From: Nitrospirillum sp034653355
GTDB taxonomy: Bacteria > Pseudomonadota > Alphaproteobacteria > Azospirillales > Azospirillaceae
Length of the DNA: 64,000 bases
Assembly: GCF_034653355.1 (NCBI RefSeq)
Contig: NZ_JAYEER010000004.1
Span: 1,550,001-1,614,000, forward strand
Reading direction: 5' to 3'
Positions 41,972 to 51,645 of the stretch are shown in pieces (the first letter of the stretch is position 1; every line of letters starts with the position of its first letter). Made by a program: the position numbers and the translations under genes. Below the pieces are notes generated by a model. It made no database searches, was not told where the DNA came from, and worked only from the letters and a program-made list of their open reading frames with translations.

Positions 41972-43771
41972 ATGCGCACCGTCGGGGAGGTCCTGGCGGT
42001 GGCGCTGGAGCATCACCGGGCCGGCCGCCTGGCGGAAGCCAGCGCGCTCTATTCCTCGCTGCTGGCGCAGGAGCCGGAGCAGCCGGACGCCCTGCATCTG
42101 CTGGGGGTCGCCACCGCCCAAACGGGACAGGCGGCGGAGGCCGAATCCCTCATCGCGCGGGCCATCGCGCTGCGTCCCGGCATCGCCGATTTCCACGCCA
42201 ACCACGCCCAGGTGCTGGACACGCTGGGCCGCACGGATGCGGCGCTGACCGCCTACACTCAGGCCCTGCGCCTGAACCCCAGCCATGCCGACGCCCTGCG
42301 CAACATGGCCCGCCTGCTGGCCCGGCTGGAACAGCTGTCGGCGGCCGCCGACGCCCTGCGCGCCTGCGTGGAACGCGCGCCCGACGATCTGCCCACGGTG
42401 ACGGAACTGGCGCGCCTGTGCGAACGGCTGGGCCGGGGAGGCGAGGCGGAAACCTGGTACCGCCATGTCCTGGCGCGCGATCCCTTCAACATCCTGGCCC
42501 TGAACAACCTGGGGGAGCTGAAACGCCGGGCCGGTGACGCGGCCGAGGCCGTCAGCCTGCTGTCCCGCGCCGTCAGCGCCGCCCCCGACGCCCCCCTGCC
42601 CCGCTGCGCCCTGGCCAACACCCTGACCAGCCTGTTCCGCTTCGAAGAGGCGGAAGCCCACCTGGCGGAGGCGACGCGCCGCCGACCGGATGCCCCGCTG
42701 CCCCACCGCGACCTGGGCGTCCTGCTGCGCCTGCTGGGCCGGTCGGAGGAGGCGCTGGCCGCCTTCCAGGTGGCCGCCACCCTGGCGCCCCAGGATCCGG
42801 TGGCCAATTTCGGCGTGGCCCTGTGCCTGCTGCGCCTGGGACGTTATCGCGAGGGCTTCGAGCACTACCGCTGGCGCTGGCCCTCCGCTGCCAAGCCGCC
42901 CCGGCACCAGGGCCTGCCGGCCTGGTCAACCGGCGCATCCATGGGTACCCCGGCCGGCCTGCGCCTGCTGGTGTGGCATGAGCAAGGGGTGGGCGACACG
43001 CTGATGTGCCTGCGCTTCCTGCCCCAGTTGACCGCGGCCGGCGCCCGCCTGACCATCGAGGTGCCGGCCGGCCTAGCCCCACTGGTGGCGGCTCAGGGCT
43101 ATGGCGCCGTGGTGGTGGACGCGCAGACGCCAGCGCCGGGTGCGGCCTCTACGGCACCCCTGCCCTGGGATGCACAGGTGCCCATGATGGACCTGCCCGG
43201 CCGCTTCTGCCCCGAACCCGCCGCCGTACCCTGGACCGGCCCCTATCTGAAGGCCGACCCCGGCCGCAAGCTGCGCTGGGCGCAGATGCTGGGTCCCAAG
43301 CGGGGCCTGCGCGTCGGCCTGTTCTGGCAGGGCAATCCGGACTTCCCCGACGACCACTGGCGCTCGCCCGGCCTCGCCCCCTTGCTGCCGCTGCTGGACG
43401 TGCCGGGCGTGGAGTTCATCAGCCTGCAGATGGGCCCGGCCAAGGCCGCCCTGACCGCCCCGGCCGTTCCCCCGGGCCGCATCCGCGACGCCGCCGCCTC
43501 CATCCGCGACTGGGCCGACACCGCCGCCCTGGTGGCCGGGCTGGACATGGTCATCGGCTCCGACAGCGCCTGCATCCACCTGGCGGGCGCCCTGGAGGTG
43601 CCGGCCTTCCTGCTGCTGTCCCCCACCACCGACTGGCGCTGGCACGACAGGGGCGACACCAGCCCCTGGTACCCATCCCTGCGCCTGTTCCGGCAGACGC
43701 GCCTGGGCGATTGGACGGCGCCGGTGGCCGCGGTGAAGGCGGCGCTGGAAGAACGGCTGGCGGCCCACTGA
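41972..43771 (+). CDS. TPR protein with glycosyltransferase-9-like C-terminal domain
   Basis: A 599-residue protein. Around eight tetratricopeptide repeats occupy the first 290 residues, followed by YREGFEHYRWRW, a linker usual in bacterial TPR/glycosyltransferase fusions. The C-terminal part has LLVWHEQGVGDTLMCLRFLP, VGLFWQGNP and VAGLDMVIGSDSACIHLAGAL with a WRWHDRG end, as in heptosyltransferase-like enzymes. In related bacteria such proteins are linked to flagellin or surface-glycan glycosylation. ATG 41972 has AGGA at a good distance; ATG 41942 is an alternative start. Confidence 0.85.
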   Translation: MRTVGEVLAVALEHHRAGRLAEASALYSSLLAQEPEQPDALHLLGVATAQTGQAAEAESLIARAIALRPGIADFHANHAQVLDTLGRTDAALTAYTQALRLNPSHADALRNMARLLARLEQLSAAADALRACVERAPDDLPTVTELARLCERLGRGGEAETWYRHVLARDPFNILALNNLGELKRRAGDAAEAVSLLSRAVSAAPDAPLPRCALANTLTSLFRFEEAEAHLAEATRRRPDAPLPHRDLGVLLRLLGRSEEALAAFQVAATLAPQDPVANFGVALCLLRLGRYREGFEHYRWRWPSAAKPPRHQGLPAWSTGASMGTPAGLRLLVWHEQGVGDTLMCLRFLPQLTAAGARLTIEVPAGLAPLVAAQGYGAVVVDAQTPAPGAASTAPLPWDAQVPMMDLPGRFCPEPAAVPWTGPYLKADPGRKLRWAQMLGPKRGLRVGLFWQGNPDFPDDHWRSPGLAPLLPLLDVPGVEFISLQMGPAKAALTAPAVPPGRIRDAAASIRDWADTAALVAGLDMVIGSDSACIHLAGALEVPAFLLLSPTTDWRWHDRGDTSPWYPSLRLFRQTRLGDWTAPVAAVKAALEERLAAH

Positions 43772-43780
43772 CCGGCTGGC

Positions 43781-44371
43781 TTAGGGGCCACCCCGTGGCA
43801 CCTTCAGCTGCTTCGGCGCCTCATCATCGGCCGGGGATTCGCCATTGTCCTCATCCAAGATCTTGGTCACCAGCACATGGACATCCCAGCGGTGGATGAT
43901 CCACCATTTGCCAAAAACCTTGATCAGGATGCGTTCGCCCGATCCGTTGTGGAAGGTGTAACGAACCTGGGCGAGGTGCCAGAGGGGTATTTCGAACCGG
44001 GTCACATCGACAAGCGGCTGCGGCCCTTCACCATCGAAGGCATCCCGGTAGCCCTCGGCACACCTCCGGTCGCGCTTTGATGTCGGGGGACAGGATAGGA
44101 TGGAGAAGCCGGGCTGCCGCGCCCGCACCTCCCGCAACAGGTCGTCAGGAAAAATACGCCCATCCAGGGAAACATAGACGGGCTGGCGGGCGCCGAAGCC
44201 GGTCAAGGCGTCCGCCAGCCCGTCCACCATCGCGACGAAGATGGGTAACTTTTCGTCCTCTGTCGTCTGCTGATCCAGCTCTGCCGCCTTCCACAGCAGC
44301 ACTAGCAGGACGACAGCAGTCGCCACCGACAGGCATAGCCACAACGCGATCCGTAATAGCCAGCGCAGCAC
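43781..44371 (-). CDS. Membrane-anchored hypothetical protein
   Basis: A 196-residue protein with one N-terminal membrane segment (about 5-27) and a mainly periplasmic soluble part. That part contains YVSLDGRIFPDDLLREVRARQPGFSIL, a pair of cysteines (SCPPTSKRDRRCAEG), and a beta-rich region ending in FGKWWIIHRWDVHVLVTKI. No domain is recognised. It is divergent from the FUSC gene with 163 bases between, and it stops ten bases after the convergent glycosyltransferase gene. Confidence 0.7.
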   Translation of the reverse strand: MLRWLLRIALWLCLSVATAVVLLVLLWKAAELDQQTTEDEKLPIFVAMVDGLADALTGFGARQPVYVSLDGRIFPDDLLREVRARQPGFSILSCPPTSKRDRRCAEGYRDAFDGEGPQPLVDVTRFEIPLWHLAQVRYTFHNGSGERILIKVFGKWWIIHRWDVHVLVTKILDEDNGESPADDEAPKQLKVPRGGP

Positions 44372-44534
44372 TCATATCTCCCGCAACCCTTGCGCGATCA
44401 TCGCACGGGCCGCGCCCACCCGGGAAGCGCCAGCTTCCCCGCCAGCAATGCCGCATTGCACACACCAATGCTGCATCTGCGAACGAGTTTGAGGTACCGT
44501 TGCCCTGGCCACCCGTTCGCCTACTTGAGTTTCC

Positions 44535-46642
44535 ATGTCCCACGCCCACACGGTGCCCACCGACCGCTCCTCCCCGCTCGCCCGGCTCGCGCGCTGGCTG
44601 CAGGCGCGGTCGTTCGCGCTGACGCCGGAGCAGATTGGCATCACTGAGGGTCTGCGCGCCGCCACGGCGGTGGCGCTGATGGTCACGCTGGCGCTGTACC
44701 TGGACCAGCCCATCCTGTCGTGGGCGGCCTTTGCCGCCTTCTGGGCTTGCCTGGCTGACCCCGGCGGGCCTTTCGGCGTACGGCTGCGGGCTATGGGCGG
44801 ATTCGCCCTGATCGGCACGGCCATGGCGGGGGCCGTCAGCGCGGTGGCAGCGCTGGGGCACGGCTGGGCGGCGGCGGCCCTGTTCGTCGCCCTGTTCATC
44901 TGCTGCCTCAGCCGCGTCTACGGCCCGGCCGCCACCCAGGTGGGCGTGCTGGCCTGCTGCGTCGCCGTGGTGGCGGTGGGCTATCCCATGGCGCCGCTGG
45001 ACGCCCTGCGTCTGTCCGGCGTCTTCCTGGCCGGCAGCGGCTGGGCCGTGGCTCTATGCCTGGTGTTGTGGCGCATCCACCCCTACGCCCCCGCGCGCCG
45101 CGCCGTCGCCGCCATCTATTCCGAACTGGGTGACATGACGGCCGAACTGCTGGCTCTGCACGCCAGCGGCGCCACCCAGGACGCGCGCTGGAAGGCGCAT
45201 GCCGCCGAGCATCGCCGCGCGGTGCGCGACACGATAGAGCGGGCGCGCGCCGCCGTGGGCCGCTTCTCCGCCGGGCGCGGCAACGGGCGCGACATCCGCC
45301 GCGCCCTGCTGGCCGCCATCGAGGTGGGGGAGCGTATCTTCGCCGGCCTGATCGCCCTGGGCTATGACCTGGAACCACACGCCGCCGGCACGCCCACCGA
45401 CGCCGATACCCTGCCCCTGCGCCAGCTGCGTGCCGCGCTCAACCGCACCAGCCGCCAGGTGATGCGGTCGGAGCCCGACGGCGCCCTGGTGGCCTATGAG
45501 GCGGAGGTGCTGGACCGCGTCGCCCGGCCGGCGCACGACCTGGTGGGCCGCGTGGCCCAGGTCTGCGCCCAGGCCCTGGCCGACCTGACGCGCGCCTGGG
45601 CGCCGCCGGTGGACGACGGCGCGCTGGCCACCGTGCCCGAAAATGACGAGACGCCGCGCCGGCGCCTGACCCCGGCCCGCGCCCTGCGCCTGGCCCTGGC
45701 GCCCTCCTCCCCATCGCGCGGCATGCCCTGCGCGTCGCCCTGGTGGTGACGGCCACCTACGCCGTCACGGCCTATCTCGACGTCGCCTACGCCTACTGGG
45801 CCACCATGGCGGCGGTGGTGGTGATGCAGCCGCAGGCGGCCACCACCTGGCCGCGTACCCTGGAGCGCGTGGTGGGCAGCGTCATCGGCGGGGCGGCGGC
45901 CGCCTTCCTGGCCGTGGCCTTGCCCACGCCCCTCGCGCTGCTGGCCGCCATCTTCCCCCTGGCCGCCGCCACCATCGCGCTGCGCTCCGTCAGCTACAGC
46001 CTGTTCGTCACTTTCCTGACGCCGCTGTTCGTCCTGGTCGCCGACCTACTGCACCCCGGCCTGAACGCCCACGGCGAGGGCATCGCCCTGGCCCGCGCCT
46101 TCAACAACACGCTGGGCAGCGTTATCGGCTTGGCCGGCTGCCTCGTCCTGTGGCCGGAGCGGGAGCCCAAGGGCTTCCCCCACCGCCTGGCGGCGGCGGT
46201 GGAGGCCAACATGCGCTACGCCACCCTGGTGGTGCGGGCGGGCCACACGCCCTATGCCGAGATCGACGCCGCCCGCCGGGCCGCCGGCCTGGCCAGCACG
46301 GCGGCCGAGGTGACGCGCCAGCGCATGGTGCTGGAGGGCCGCCGCCGCAAGGCGCATCTGGATGAGGCCGCCGCCCTGCTGGAAACCCTGCGCCGCCTCG
46401 CGGGGGCTGCCACCGTCGCCTGGCTGGACGAGCGCACCATCCCCGGCCCGCCCGACGCCCGGCGCATCGGCTACTGCGAGGCGGCCACGATGCGCCTGGG
46501 CGCCCTGGTGCGCGGCGTGCCGACGGATGATAGCGCCTTGGCGCGCGAGGGCGAACCGCCGGACGACATCGCCCGCGCCGTCACCCACGTCGTGCAGGCG
46601 GCCAAGGACTACGCCCGCGCCATGGCGCCGGACAGGGCATAG
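44535..46642 (+). pseudogene. FUSC-family aromatic-acid exporter-like protein, one frameshift
   Basis: Two frames together encode about 702 residues of one FUSC (YccS/AaeB-like) membrane protein. The first (44535-45749) holds an N-terminal hydrophobic block (GLRAATAVALMVTLALYLDQPILSWAA in parts) and a soluble domain. The second carries the repeated membrane block (AYWATMAAVVVMQPQAATTWPRTLERVVGS in parts) and the final soluble domain. The frame changes at about 45700-45712 beside CCC/CCCC runs and equals one missing base. Both halves are conserved, so this is probably a sequence error. The likely role is export of aromatic or small organic acids. Confidence 0.8.
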
Positions 46643-46661
46643 CCCGGTCCTATAGCTATAC

Positions 46662-47651
46662 TTACACGCTCTTCAGGAACGGGATCAGGTTCTTGAAGTA
46701 GAACTCCTGGTCGTCCCACATGCACAGGTGGCTGCCCTGCGGGCAGATGACGGAGCGGGCGTTGGGCATCAGCGTCGCCATGCGCTTCATGTCTTCCGGA
46801 TCCATCTCGTCATGGGTGGCGCCGATGGTCAGGGTCTTCACCTTGATTTGGGATAGCTGATCCCAACGCTCCCAATCCTTCAGGTTGCCCGTCACCTCCA
46901 GCTCACTCTTTCCCTGCATCTGGTTGTAGATGGTGAGGTTGGCGTGGCGGAAGGCGCGGGTGACAGGCTCCGGCCAGGGGTCAAGACGGCAGATCATCTG
47001 GGGATACATCTCCTCCATCATGATCTTCTCGTACGCTGGGTCGTCATAGGCCTGCTTCGCCTCCAGCTCCCGGATCAGCTTCTGGGAATCGGGCTTCATC
47101 AGGCTGCGCAGGGCGTTGACGCGCTTTAGGTAGGCCTGGATGCCGGCCGCCATGTTGGAAATGACCAGACCCTTCAGGTGTCGCTGATATTTCAGGGCGT
47201 AGTCGATGGCCAGGATGCCACCCCAGGAATGGCCGTACAGCACGAATTGGTCCAGGCCCAATCCCTGGCGTACCTCCTCCACCTCCTCCACGAAGCGCGG
47301 CAGGGTCCACAGGCTGGTATCGTCCGGCTGGTCGGAATTGTTCGAGCCCAGCTGGTCGTAATAGTACATCTCGATCCCGGCCTCGGGCAGGAAGGACTCC
47401 ATCGCCTCAAGGTATTCGTGGGAAAAGCCGGGGCCGCCGTGCAGCAGCAGCACCTTCACGGCGCCGCTGCCGATCTTCTTGGTCCAGACCTTGTACTTGC
47501 CCCCCGCCACCGGGATCATGCGGATGCCGGCCACGCGAATGCCGGGCGGGTTGAGGGGAGCGGCGGGGGCGGCCTCGGCCAGGGAAGGCGTCATCGGGGC
47601 GGTCGCGGCGGCCAGAACGGCGGCGGCCGACAGGAACTGTCTGCGGTCCAT
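46662..47651 (-). CDS. Exported proline-iminopeptidase-like alpha/beta hydrolase
   Basis: A 329-residue S33-type peptidase. The oxyanion motif HGGPGFSHEYL, the nucleophile elbow GHSWGG and a late His in GSHLCMW match proline iminopeptidases, which release N-terminal proline. Unlike the usual cytoplasmic enzymes it has an N-terminal signal MDRRQFLSAAAVLAAA that resembles a Tat leader (RRQFL), so it is probably periplasmic. ATG 47651 has a GAGGA ribosome-binding site; the frame is open far upstream to 48107, but that is a shadow of rarA. Confidence 0.88.
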   Translation of the reverse strand: MDRRQFLSAAAVLAAATAPMTPSLAEAAPAAPLNPPGIRVAGIRMIPVAGGKYKVWTKKIGSGAVKVLLLHGGPGFSHEYLEAMESFLPEAGIEMYYYDQLGSNNSDQPDDTSLWTLPRFVEEVEEVRQGLGLDQFVLYGHSWGGILAIDYALKYQRHLKGLVISNMAAGIQAYLKRVNALRSLMKPDSQKLIRELEAKQAYDDPAYEKIMMEEMYPQMICRLDPWPEPVTRAFRHANLTIYNQMQGKSELEVTGNLKDWERWDQLSQIKVKTLTIGATHDEMDPEDMKRMATLMPNARSVICPQGSHLCMWDDQEFYFKNLIPFLKSV

Positions 47652-47767
47652 GAAATCCTCAATAGGAAGGGGCGCTCGGCATGCCGGCGCGCGTTCCGCG
47701 ATAGAGGTGCCCGAAGGCCACCTGTCCCCGCAAATGATTTCAAGGGCATAGCCCATCAGGGCAGGCC

Positions 47768-49102
47768 TCAGCCCTCCCTGCCGCCCTCGGCCGCCCGTTG
47801 GCGCAGCTTGGCCCAGTAGTCCTGGCGCTTCTTGATCTCGCGTTCGAAGCCGCGCTCCACCGGCTGATAGAACTCCCGCCGCGCCATGCCATCGGGGAAA
47901 TAATTCTGGCCGGAAAAACCATCGGCCGTGTCGTGGTCGTAGTTGTAGCCCTTGCCGTAGCCCAGGTCCTTCATCAGGCGGGTGGGCGCGTTCAGGATGT
48001 GCATGGGCGGCATCAGGCTGCCGGTCTCCTTGGCCGCCCGCTGGGCCTGCTTGATGGCCATGTAGGCGGCGTTGGATTTGGGGGCGGTGCCCAGGTAGAT
48101 GACGCACTGGGCGATGGCCAATTCCCCCTCCGGGCTGCCCAGGCGCTCATAGGCGTCCCAGGCGGCAAGGGCGATGGTCAGGGCCTGGGGATCGGCCATG
48201 CCGATATCCTCGCTGGCGAAGCGCACCAGGCGACGGGCGATGTAGCGCGGATCCTCGCCCCCCGCCAGCATGCGGGAATACCAGTAGAGGGCGGCGTCGG
48301 TATCCGAGCCGCGCAACGACTTGTGCAGGGCGCTGATGAGGTTGTAGTGCCCCTCCTGCGCCTTGTCGTAGAGGGGCATGCGCCGCTGCACCGCCACGGT
48401 CAGGGCGTTGGTGTCCAGCGGGTCCTCCCCCGGACGCACCACGGCGTAAATCTCCTCCACCAAATTCAGGAAATAGCGGCCGTCGCCATCGGCCATGGCC
48501 TTCAGCGCCGCCCGCGCATCCTCGGTCAGCGGCAGGGCGCGCTCCTCCTCCGCCTCCGCCCGGCCGATCAGCTTCTCCAGCGCCTCCTCCCCCAGCCGGT
48601 TCAGGACAAAGACCTGGGCGCGGGACAGCAAGGCGGCGTTCAGCTCGAACGACGGGTTCTCCGTCGTGGCGCCCACCAGCGTGACGGTGCCATCCTCGAC
48701 ATAGGGCAGGAAGCCGTCCTGCTGGGAGCGGTTGAAGCGGTGGATCTCATCAATGAACAACAGGGTGCCCTGGCCCGCCTGGCGGCGCTGCTTGGCCGCC
48801 TCGAACACCTTGCGCAGGTCGGCCACGCCGGAGAACACGGCGGACAAGGGTTCGAACGCCAGGGTGGTGGCCTGGGCCAGCAGGCGGGCGATAGTGGTCT
48901 TGCCGCAGCCCGGCGGGCCCCACAGCACCATGGAGCTGAGACGGTGGGCCGCCACCATGCGGCCGATGGGCCCCTTGGGGCCCAGCAGATGCTCCTGCCC
49001 CACCACCTGGTCCAGCGCGGTCGGCCGCAGCCGATCGGCCAGCGGGCGCGGCGCCTCCGCCTCGAACAGGGAACCCGATCCGCTCTTCACCATGACGTCC
49101 AT
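47768..49102 (-). CDS. rarA: Replication-associated recombination protein RarA (MgsA)
   Basis: A 445-residue AAA+ ATPase related to clamp loaders and conserved with yeast Mgs1/human WRNIP1. It acts at stalled replication forks. Walker A is LWGPPGCGKTT, Walker B is LFIDEIHRFN with the RarA-specific NRSQQD, sensor 1 is GATTENPSFE, and the tetramerisation region includes KSLRGSDTDAALYWYSRML and ARRLVRFASEDIG. ATG 49102 with GGGG upstream is preferred over the frame start at 49156. It follows the Do-type protease gene on the same strand, an order typical of alphaproteobacteria. Confidence 0.95.
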   Translation of the reverse strand: MDVMVKSGSGSLFEAEAPRPLADRLRPTALDQVVGQEHLLGPKGPIGRMVAAHRLSSMVLWGPPGCGKTTIARLLAQATTLAFEPLSAVFSGVADLRKVFEAAKQRRQAGQGTLLFIDEIHRFNRSQQDGFLPYVEDGTVTLVGATTENPSFELNAALLSRAQVFVLNRLGEEALEKLIGRAEAEEERALPLTEDARAALKAMADGDGRYFLNLVEEIYAVVRPGEDPLDTNALTVAVQRRMPLYDKAQEGHYNLISALHKSLRGSDTDAALYWYSRMLAGGEDPRYIARRLVRFASEDIGMADPQALTIALAAWDAYERLGSPEGELAIAQCVIYLGTAPKSNAAYMAIKQAQRAAKETGSLMPPMHILNAPTRLMKDLGYGKGYNYDHDTADGFSGQNYFPDGMARREFYQPVERGFEREIKKRQDYWAKLRQRAAEGGREG

Positions 49103-49238
49103 ACACCCCGGATACAAACCCGGAACACCATGCCAGAGCGGGGGGCGGCTTGGCATCGTCCTTTTGACCGGGGCGGGACCTGTATGCCGACGTTTCCATG
49201 AATGACGCGGCGGGAAACCGCGTCAGCCGCCAAAGCCC

Positions 49239-50663
49239 TCAGCCCCCGACGCTCAGCGTCAGCACCTGGTCGCCGCGCCGCACGGCCAAGTCCCAGCGGC
49301 GCTGGGGCTGGTTCACCATGCGCTTCAGATCGGCCACGCGGGTGATGGGCTGGCCGTTCACCTTCACCACCACGTCACCCGGCTGGAAGCCGAGGGCTTG
49401 CGCGGTGGTGCCCGGCTGCACCTTCAGCACGATGACGCCGTCGGAATTGCCGGCGTAGCCGACCTCTTCCGCGAGCGCCGGGTTGATGTTGGCGACGGTG
49501 GTGCCGGCGAAGGGCTGGCGGCCGTCCAGCGCCGTCTCATCCCGGGGCGGGTCTTCCGGCGGGCCGATCAGTTTCACCGGCAGCTTCGTTTCCGCACCCT
49601 TGCGGATCACGGTCAGGGTCGCGTTCCCACCCACGGGCAGCAGCGCGATGCGGTAACGCAGGCTTTCGGGATCATCGACCAGATGGCCATTCACCGCCGT
49701 CACGACGTCGCCCACCTTCACGCCCGCCTGCTCCAGCGGACCCTTCGGGTTCAATTGGTTGATCAGCACCCCCTGGGGCCGGGGCAGGCCCAGGTTGGTG
49801 GCCAGTTCCTGCGTCACCGGCTGGCCGCTGGCGCCCATCCACGGCCGGACCAGCTTGCCCCCACCCTCCACCGCCGTGACGACGGAGCGCACCATGTCCG
49901 CCGGGATGGCGAAGCCGATGCCGACCGAGCCGCCGCTGCGCGAATAGATCGCCGAATTGATGCCGGCCAGCTTGCCGTCCATGGTGATCAGCGCGCCGCC
50001 GGAATTGCCCGGGTTGATGGCGGCATCGGTCTGGATGAAGAAGTTGAAGTCCGACACCCCCACGCCCGTGCGGGCCAGTGCCGAGACGATGCCGCTGGTG
50101 ACCGTCTGGCCCACGCCGAAGGGATTGCCGATGGCCAGCACCAGGTCGCCGACCTGGATGCTGTCGCTGTCGCCCAACTCCAGGGTGGGCAGCTTCTCGC
50201 CCTTGGTGTCGATGCGCAGGACGGCCAAATCCACCTTCTCGTCCGCGCTCATGACCTTAGCGGGAAACTCTCGCCGGTCGGCCAGCACCACGGTGATCTG
50301 GTCGGCGTCCTTGATGACATGGTCGTTGGTGACGATCAGGCCGTCGGGCCGGATGATGACGCCGGAGCCCAGCGAGGACTCCACCCGCTCCCGCGGGACG
50401 CCGCGGAAGGCGTCACCGAAGAACTGGCGGAAAAATGGATCCTCCATGAAGGGGGACACGCGCTGCTTGATGACACGGCGGCTGTAGATGTTGACCACGG
50501 CCGGCGCCGCCCGCTTCACCAGCGGGGCGTAGCTGAGCGTGATCTGCTCCCGGCTCTGCGGCGCCTGCTGGGCCAGGGCCGGCGGCGTCAAGGCCAGGCC
50601 GGCGGCGACAGCCACCAGGGCGCAACGGGAGACCATGCGGCGGAACGGCGTTTCAAGCGTCAC
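49239..50663 (-). CDS. Do-family periplasmic serine protease (DegQ/MucD-like)
   Basis: A 474-residue HtrA-type protease. A signal peptide ends near ALAQQ. The trypsin-like domain carries the triad His (VTNDHVIK), Asp (DLAVLRID) and Ser (NPGNSGGAL). Two PDZ domains follow (GVLINQLNPKGPLEQAGVKVGD and VIVLKVQPGTTAQALGFQPGD). Such proteases degrade misfolded envelope proteins and act as chaperones. It lies upstream of rarA on the same strand and downstream of a small lipoprotein gene and the rplQ terminator, so it begins a new transcription unit. Confidence 0.95.
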   Translation of the reverse strand: MTLETPFRRMVSRCALVAVAAGLALTPPALAQQAPQSREQITLSYAPLVKRAAPAVVNIYSRRVIKQRVSPFMEDPFFRQFFGDAFRGVPRERVESSLGSGVIIRPDGLIVTNDHVIKDADQITVVLADRREFPAKVMSADEKVDLAVLRIDTKGEKLPTLELGDSDSIQVGDLVLAIGNPFGVGQTVTSGIVSALARTGVGVSDFNFFIQTDAAINPGNSGGALITMDGKLAGINSAIYSRSGGSVGIGFAIPADMVRSVVTAVEGGGKLVRPWMGASGQPVTQELATNLGLPRPQGVLINQLNPKGPLEQAGVKVGDVVTAVNGHLVDDPESLRYRIALLPVGGNATLTVIRKGAETKLPVKLIGPPEDPPRDETALDGRQPFAGTTVANINPALAEEVGYAGNSDGVIVLKVQPGTTAQALGFQPGDVVVKVNGQPITRVADLKRMVNQPQRRWDLAVRRGDQVLTLSVGG

Positions 50664-50716
50664 GGGGAAAAACTCTCACGGCTGATCGAAACGAGGGGAC
50701 TGGGGTGAAATAGGGT

Positions 50717-50968
50717 TCAGCCCGGGTCGCCGCAACGGTTCAGACAGGATTTCAGGTCGCGCTGGCACATGCCGTTGTTCAGCTCGGGCGTATGATCGCT
50801 CTGCCCGGCCTTGGTGTCGCCGCACACCTGGCTGTCGCGGTTGCAGCGGGCCACGCAGGCCGCGTGGGTGTCCAGCTTGCCCTCGCGCTGTGACGGCAGC
50901 GCCATGCAGCCGGTCAGCCCCGCCAACAGCAGGCCGGCCACAGCCGCCTTGATCCCCCAAATACGCAC
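50717..50968 (-). CDS. Small Cys-rich lipoprotein
   Basis: An 83-residue protein with a signal segment and lipobox LTGC, so it should be lipid-anchored at Cys21. The mature part has six further cysteines in spaced pairs (AACVARC, VCGD, GMCQRDLKSCLNRCG), suggesting disulphides or metal binding. No family is recognised. It is followed by the Do-type protease after about 50 bases and may be in the same transcript; an envelope-stress link is only an inference. Confidence 0.7.
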   Translation of the reverse strand: MRIWGIKAAVAGLLLAGLTGCMALPSQREGKLDTHAACVARCNRDSQVCGDTKAGQSDHTPELNNGMCQRDLKSCLNRCGDPG

Positions 50969-51133
50969 CGGTTCATCCTCCTGTCCGCGCGGGTGGCGCG
51001 CCTGTCGCGCCGGCGATGGACGGGCCGCAGGATGCGCGATTTGCTGCCCGCCCGTCGAGAGTGGAAAACGCCATCATCCCCGCCCAGCCCTGCCTTACAC
51101 GACAGGCCCCCAACCAGCCCGCCGGTGGGGTAA

Positions 51134-51165
51134 TGAAAAAGGGCGGACCCTCGCGGATCCGCCCC
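51134..51165 (-). terminator. Intrinsic terminator after rplQ
   Basis: On the minus strand GGGCGGA pairs with TCCGCCC (51141-51147 with 51158-51164), followed by five T (the A-run at 51136-51140). It closes the rpsM-rpsK-rpoA-rplQ unit. Confidence 0.88.
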
Positions 51166-51200
51166 TTCCCTTACCATTCCGGAAGTGGAACAGCCTAAAC

Positions 51201-51623
51201 TCAGGCCGCTTCTTCCTCGGTCTCCGTCACCTGGACCGAACCGCTGTCCTGGCCCTTGGCGGAGACGTCGCGGTCCACCAGCTCGATGACGGCCATGGCG
51301 GCCATGTCACCGTAGCGGAAGCCGGCCTTCAGGACGCGGGTGTAGCCACCCTGACGGTCCTTGTAGCGCTCGGCGATGGTGGTGAACAGCTTGTCGACCA
51401 TGGCGTTGTCGCGCAGTTCCGCGAACGCCAGGCGACGGTTGGCGAGGCCGCCCTTCTTGCCCAGCGTGATCAGCTTCTCGACGATCGGCCGCAGGTCCTT
51501 GGCCTTCGGCAGGGTCGTCTTGATCTGCTCGTGCTTAATCAGGGCATTGGCCATGTTGGAGAACATGGCCAGACGGTGGGTAGAGGTCTTGCTGAACTTA
51601 CGCCCGGAAACGCCGTGACGCAT
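51201..51623 (-). CDS. rplQ: 50S ribosomal protein L17
   Basis: A 140-residue L17 protein of the large subunit. The N-terminus MRHGVSGRKFSKTSTHR, the NMANALIKHEQIKTTLPKAKDLRP block and the C-terminal GGYTRVLKAGFRYGDMA are conserved. A Ser/Glu-rich tail of about 20 residues follows, as in other alphaproteobacteria. It is the last gene of the alpha-type unit, 165 bases after rpoA rather than directly adjacent, with two stable hairpins in the gap. The ribosome-binding site is AAAGGAGAAG. Confidence 0.98.
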   Translation of the reverse strand: MRHGVSGRKFSKTSTHRLAMFSNMANALIKHEQIKTTLPKAKDLRPIVEKLITLGKKGGLANRRLAFAELRDNAMVDKLFTTIAERYKDRQGGYTRVLKAGFRYGDMAAMAVIELVDRDVSAKGQDSGSVQVTETEEEAA

Positions 51624-51645
51624 GGTGCTTCTCCTTTCATGTCCG

